This document shows positions 61,012 to 64,000 of a stretch of DNA of 64,000 bases, one piece after another. The position numbers and the translations under genes are program-made. The first letter of the stretch is position 1. Every line of letters starts with the position of its first letter. The notes beneath the pieces were generated by a model. The model saw only the letters and a program-made list of their open reading frames with translations, searched no databases and was not told where the DNA came from. Source of the stretch: an uncultured Prevotellaceae bacterium (GTDB lineage: Bacteria; Bacteroidota; Bacteroidia; Bacteroidales; Bacteroidaceae); the NCBI GenBank assembly GCA_902778255.1, contig CACYXD010000016.1, forward strand, positions 23,699 through 87,698, given 5' to 3'.

Positions 61012-61203
61012 ATGATTATTGTACCAGTAAAAGAAGGCGAAAACATCGAGAAGGCCCTCAAGAAATTCAAGAGAAAGTTTGAGAAGACAGGCGTTGTAAA
61101 AGAACTGCGTCGTCGTCAGCAATTCGACAAGCCTTCTGTCTTGAAGCGCCTAAAGATGGAGCACGCCGTTTACGTACAGCAGCTCCGCACGAACGAGGAA
61201 TAA
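61012..61203 (+). CDS. rpsU: Ribosomal protein S21
   Basis: 63 residues. MIIVPVKEGENIEKALKKFKRKFEKTGV is the S21 signature; the tail is basic. In Bacteroidetes, S21 helps form the pocket that sequesters the 16S rRNA anti-Shine-Dalgarno tail, which fits the lack of Shine-Dalgarno sites in this window. It leads the block rpsU-xerC-hpf. Confidence 0.96.
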   Translation: MIIVPVKEGENIEKALKKFKRKFEKTGVVKELRRRQQFDKPSVLKRLKMEHAVYVQQLRTNEE

Positions 61204-61290
61204 GCATTTTTTCCTCGAAAAATTTGGTAGTTTCATAAAATTTCCGTAAATTCGTTGCCGAAAACTCAAACCAAATGAGAGCAACGCTTT

Positions 61291-62169
61291 ATGATTGACC
61301 AGTTTCTCGACTATCTGCGCTACGAGCGAAATCGAAGCGAACTGACAGTAAAGAGGTATGAGGACAGTCTCCGTGACTTCCAAACGTACTTCGAGAAACA
61401 AGAAGAAGAACTCAGCTGGACATCAGTAGATGCGGATATCGTTCGCGGATGGATGGAGAGTTTGATGGATCGAGGAGACACAGCATCGACTGTGAACACA
61501 GGACTTTCAGCCCTACGCACATTCTTCCGATTCGCCATGGCAAGAGGGATGGTCAAAAAGGACCCCGTTCATCTGATCAAGGGTCCTAAGAAAAAGAAGC
61601 CACTGCCGCAGTTTGTGAAAGAAAGCGAGATCAACGAGCTTTTAGATCAAGCAGAATGGAGTAATAGTTATAAAGATGTACGTGCGCGTACCATTATAAT
61701 AATACTCTACGAGGCAGGACTAAGACGAAGCGAACTCATCGGACTGAATGATAAAGATGTGGATTTCAATGCCATGCAACTCAAGGTTACAGGCAAAAGA
61801 AACAAGCAGCGCATCATCCCCTTCGGCAAAGAGCTGGCAGAACAGCTGAAGAAGTATATCAGCTGCAGAGACGAAAAAGCAAAGCAACATTCAGAAGCAC
61901 TCTTCGTTGGAGAAAGAGGCGGAAGAATATCAGAGTCAGAATTGTATCGGACGGTCAAGGACAACCTTTCAAAGATAACCACACTGAAGAAAAGATCGCC
62001 TCACGTACTAAGACACAGCTTCGCAACCGCCATGCTCAACCACGATGCCGGACTTGAAAGTGTAAAGAAACTTTTAGGCCATGAAAGCCTAGAGACAACA
62101 CAAATCTACACACACACCACGTTCGAGCAACTAAAACGAGTTTACAAAGAGACCCATCCAAGGGACTAA
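61291..62169 (+). CDS. xerC: Tyrosine recombinase XerC-like
   Basis: 292 residues. An N-terminal SAM-like core-binding domain (about 1-85) is followed by the catalytic domain with Arg in EAGLRRSELIGL, Lys in TGKRNKQRIIP, His-x-x-Arg in PHVLRHSFATAML, His in LLGHESLETTQ and Tyr in IYTHTT. The enzyme resolves chromosome dimers at dif during division. Position between rpsU and hpf is conserved in Bacteroidales, so it is a housekeeping Xer enzyme, not a mobile-element integrase. Confidence 0.92.
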   Translation: MIDQFLDYLRYERNRSELTVKRYEDSLRDFQTYFEKQEEELSWTSVDADIVRGWMESLMDRGDTASTVNTGLSALRTFFRFAMARGMVKKDPVHLIKGPKKKKPLPQFVKESEINELLDQAEWSNSYKDVRARTIIIILYEAGLRRSELIGLNDKDVDFNAMQLKVTGKRNKQRIIPFGKELAEQLKKYISCRDEKAKQHSEALFVGERGGRISESELYRTVKDNLSKITTLKKRSPHVLRHSFATAMLNHDAGLESVKKLLGHESLETTQIYTHTTFEQLKRVYKETHPRD

Positions 62170-62207
62170 AGCTTTATAGTTTAACTTTTTAAAAATTGGA
62201 GGTAACT

Positions 62208-62507
62208 ATGGAAATCAAGATTCAGTCGATTCATTTCGACGCTACCGAGAAGTTAGAGGCGTTTATCGAAAAGAAAGTCGCCAAGTTAGAAAAGTCGTAC
62301 GAAGATATACAGAAAGTAGAGGTGCAATTGAAAGTCGTTAAGCCCGCTACCGCACAAAACAAGGAGGTGAGCATCCAAGTAGCAGTACCTGGAAATACAC
62401 TCAGGGTAGAGAAGGTAAGCGACACGTTTGAAGAAAGCATAGACCTCTGCGTTGACTCAATGAGAGCACAACTGCAGAAATTCAAGGAAAAATTAAGAAA
62501 TTACTAA
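62208..62507 (+). CDS. hpf: Ribosome hibernation-promoting factor
   Basis: 99 residues from ATG 62208. The GGAGG at 62198-62202 is a true Shine-Dalgarno site, rare in this window, and decides the start over an in-frame codon at 62196. The beta-alpha fold of short HPF/YfiA is visible (MEIKIQSIHFDATEKLEAFI). It binds the small subunit and stalls ribosomes in stationary phase. The short length lacks the dimerising C-terminal domain. Confidence 0.92.
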   Translation: MEIKIQSIHFDATEKLEAFIEKKVAKLEKSYEDIQKVEVQLKVVKPATAQNKEVSIQVAVPGNTLRVEKVSDTFEESIDLCVDSMRAQLQKFKEKLRNY

Positions 62508-62524
62508 AAAAACTTGGGAAAAGT

Positions 62525-62555
62525 TTTGGTAATTCAAAAATAAGTCGTAACTTTG
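62525..62555 (+). promoter_or_regulatory. tRNA/tuf operon promoter
   Basis: -33 TTTG (62525-62528), a 19-nt spacer and -7 TAACTTTG (62548-62555), 56 nt before the first tRNA. Confidence 0.8.
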
Positions 62556-62610
62556 CAGCCGTTTTCCAACAGGTCGTAAATCTGAAGAGAGAGAGCGGCT
62601 GCTTAGAAAA

Positions 62611-62684
62611 GCCTCTTTAGCTCAGTTGGCCAGAGCACGTGATTTGTAATCTCGGGGTCGTTGGTTCGAATCCGACAAGAGGCT
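62611..62684 (+). tRNA. tRNA-Thr (anticodon TGT)
   Basis: A full cloverleaf of 74 nt with acceptor GCCTCTT/AAGAGGC, TTCGAAT T-loop and TGT anticodon in TTTGTAA. The anticodon stem has one mismatch. No CCA is encoded. Confidence 0.93.
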
Positions 62685-62688
62685 CAAA

Positions 62689-62737
62689 GTAAATCTGCTG
62701 TCTTTCGACTTCGGTGGTTCGAATCCATCAGCACCCA
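62689..62737 (+). pseudogene. tRNA-Tyr (GTA) remnant lacking its 5' half
   Basis: The sequence begins at the anticodon (GTAAATCTG) and continues through a long variable arm, a GGTGG/CCATC T-stem with TTCGAAT loop and the 3' acceptor AGCACCC. The matching 5' acceptor GGGTGCT, D-arm and 5' anticodon stem are absent. The fragment starts 4 nt after tRNA-Thr. A full tRNA-Tyr usually occupies this place in Bacteroidales. Confidence 0.8.
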
Positions 62738-62755
62738 CTCTCAAGAGATGTTTTT

Positions 62756-62828
62756 GCGGAAATAGCTCAGTTGATAGAGCACTAGCCTTCCAAGCTGGGG
62801 GTCGCGGGTTTGAGCCCCGTTTTCCGCT
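62756..62828 (+). tRNA. tRNA-Gly (anticodon TCC)
   Basis: 73 nt, acceptor GCGGAAA/TTTCCGC, anticodon TCC in CTTCCAA, complete D and T arms. Confidence 0.93.
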
Positions 62829-62838
62829 CTATAAACAT

Positions 62839-62910
<72 letters not shown>

Positions 62911-62980
62911 CTCTCTGAGACCAAGATAGGAGGAGCAAAAACAACAAGTATTATATCAAACTTAATAAAACAACAAAACA

Positions 62981-64000
62981 ATGGCAAAAGAGACATTTGT
63001 GCGCACCAAACCGCACGTAAACATTGGTACTATTGGTCACGTTGACCACGGTAAGACAACTCTGACCGCTGCTATCACCACTGTGCTGGCTAAGCAGGGC
63101 CTCTCTGAGGTAAAGTCTTTCGACCAGATCGACAATGCTCCTGAGGAGAAGGAGCGTGGTATCACCATCAACACCGCTCACGTTGAGTACGAGACCGCTA
63201 AGCGTCACTACGCTCACGTGGACTGCCCGGGACACGCCGACTATGTGAAGAACATGGTAACTGGTGCTGCTCAGATGGACGGTGCTATCCTCGTTGTAGC
63301 TGCAACTGACGGTCCTATGCCTCAGACCCGTGAGCACGTTCTGCTCGCTCGTCAGGTAAACGTACCCCGTCTGGTTGTATTCCTGAACAAGTGTGACATG
63401 GTTGATGACGAGGAGATGCTGGAGCTCGTTGAGATGGAGGTCCGCGAGATTCTGGAGCAGTATGAGTTCGAGGATGATACTCCTATTATCCGTGGCTCTG
63501 CCCTCGGTGCTCTGAACGGCGTTGAGAAGTGGGAGAAGAAGGTTATGGAGCTTATGGATACTTGCGACACTTGGATTCAGGAGCCTCCTCGTGCTACCGA
63601 CAAGCCCTTCCTGATGCCTGTTGAGGACGTATTCTCAATCACAGGTCGTGGTACTGTAGCTACAGGTCGTATCGAGACTGGTGTTATCCGCGTTGGTGAT
63701 GCTGTTGAACTGCTCGGTCTTGGTGAGGACAAGAACTCAGTTGTAACTGGTGTTGAGATGTTCCGTAAGATCCTGGATGAGGGTCAGGCTGGTGATAACG
63801 TAGGTCTGCTGCTCCGCGGTATCGACAAGAACGAAATCAAGCGTGGTATGGTACTCTGCCACCCAGGTCAGATCAAGCCATTCAAGAAGTTTAAGGCTTC
63901 AATCTACGTTCTGAAGAAGGAAGAGGGTGGTCGTCACACTCCATTCGGAAACAAGTATCGTCCTCAGTTCTACCTCCGCACCATGGACTGTACAGGTGAG
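62981..64000 (+). CDS. tuf: Elongation factor Tu, 3' end outside the window
   Basis: The first 340 codons are present and the frame is still open at the window end. [14 protein letters not shown] is the G1 motif, [12 protein letters not shown] is G3 and NKCDMVDD is G4; RGITIN is switch I. EF-Tu delivers aminoacyl-tRNA to the ribosome. It is probably co-transcribed with the tRNA genes from 62525. Confidence 0.96.
   Translation, partial: MAKETFVRTKPHVNIGTIGHVDHGKTTLTAAITTVLAKQGLSEVKSFDQIDNAPEEKERGITINTAHVEYETAKRHYAHVDCPGHADYVKNMVTGAAQMDGAILVVAATDGPMPQTREHVLLARQVNVPRLVVFLNKCDMVDDEEMLELVEMEVREILEQYEFEDDTPIIRGSALGALNGVEKWEKKVMELMDTCDTWIQEPPRATDKPFLMPVEDVFSITGRGTVATGRIETGVIRVGDAVELLGLGEDKNSVVTGVEMFRKILDEGQAGDNVGLLLRGIDKNEIKRGMVLCHPGQIKPFKKFKASIYVLKKEEGGRHTPFGNKYRPQFYLRTMDCTGE

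Noticed and set aside
61291-62169. Integrase of a mobile element
   Set aside because: Sequence and position between rpsU and hpf fit the housekeeping Xer recombinase. No attachment repeats or element genes are seen.

Overview
This window looks like a chromosome segment of a Prevotella-type member of the Bacteroidales. Four things support that. Promoters repeatedly carry the Bacteroidetes -7 motif TAnnTTTG, often with TTTG or TTG 19-20 nt upstream. Shine-Dalgarno sites are almost absent; the site before hpf is the exception. A complete gldK-gldL-gldM-gldN type IX secretion (T9SS) operon is present. The block rpsU-xerC-hpf-tRNA-tuf has the typical Bacteroidales order. Base composition and codon use look even, and I see no prophage, insertion sequence, CRISPR array or rRNA.

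Layout. 1-5.3 kb: 3' part of a GH2 glycosidase, a geranylgeranyl-reductase-like flavoprotein, a TonB-C-domain protein and mdh on the opposite strand. 5.5-12.9 kb: a tightly packed set made of a lethal-factor/PPEP-like zinc peptidase lipoprotein, an Xaa-Pro aminopeptidase, a glycyl radical enzyme matching trans-4-hydroxyproline dehydratase, its radical SAM activase and a second Xaa-Pro aminopeptidase. I read it as a candidate pathway for proline/hydroxyproline-rich protein breakdown. 13.1-20.1 kb: LacI-type regulator, outer-membrane barrel protein, iron alcohol dehydrogenase and a GH43-DUF4380 fusion. 20.1-26 kb: zinc-type P-ATPase, glutaminyl cyclase, DUF4294 protein and a helix-hairpin-helix/beta-barrel protein. 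26-35 kb: AICAR formyltransferase, a small basic protein, then a xylan trio (GH3 with PA14, double esterase, CE15-GH8 fusion). 35-47.4 kb, minus strand: a GH106-like enzyme with a T9SS tail, then sprF/porP, gldK, gldL, gldM, gldN, a PorT-like barrel and priA. 47.5-53.3 kb: omega-amidase, iorA, iorB, a BACON lipoprotein and DUF3467. 53.3-56.8 kb: esterase and a second GH3. 57-64 kb: rpsL, rpsG, fusA, rpsJ, then rpsU, xerC, hpf, tRNA-Thr, a tRNA-Tyr remnant, tRNA-Gly, tRNA-Thr and tuf (cut by the window end).

The most unexpected structure runs across gene boundaries. Short degenerate tandem arrays with an exact 7-nt or 8-nt period recur at more than a dozen places, in gaps between genes and inside reading frames: three times in the P-ATPase and once each in the activase, the CE15-GH8 gene and probably the GH2 and first GH3 genes. 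A separate six-unit 22-nt array lies at 25967-26098. Other notable points are three neighbouring genes with only 5 nt between the -7 box and the start codon, a tRNA-Tyr lacking its 5' half, a rpsJ gene cut off from the usual S10 operon, and an isolated T9SS C-terminal tail left behind as a gene fragment.

Gene ends follow the reading frames. Positions of short sites were counted by eye and may be off by a base.
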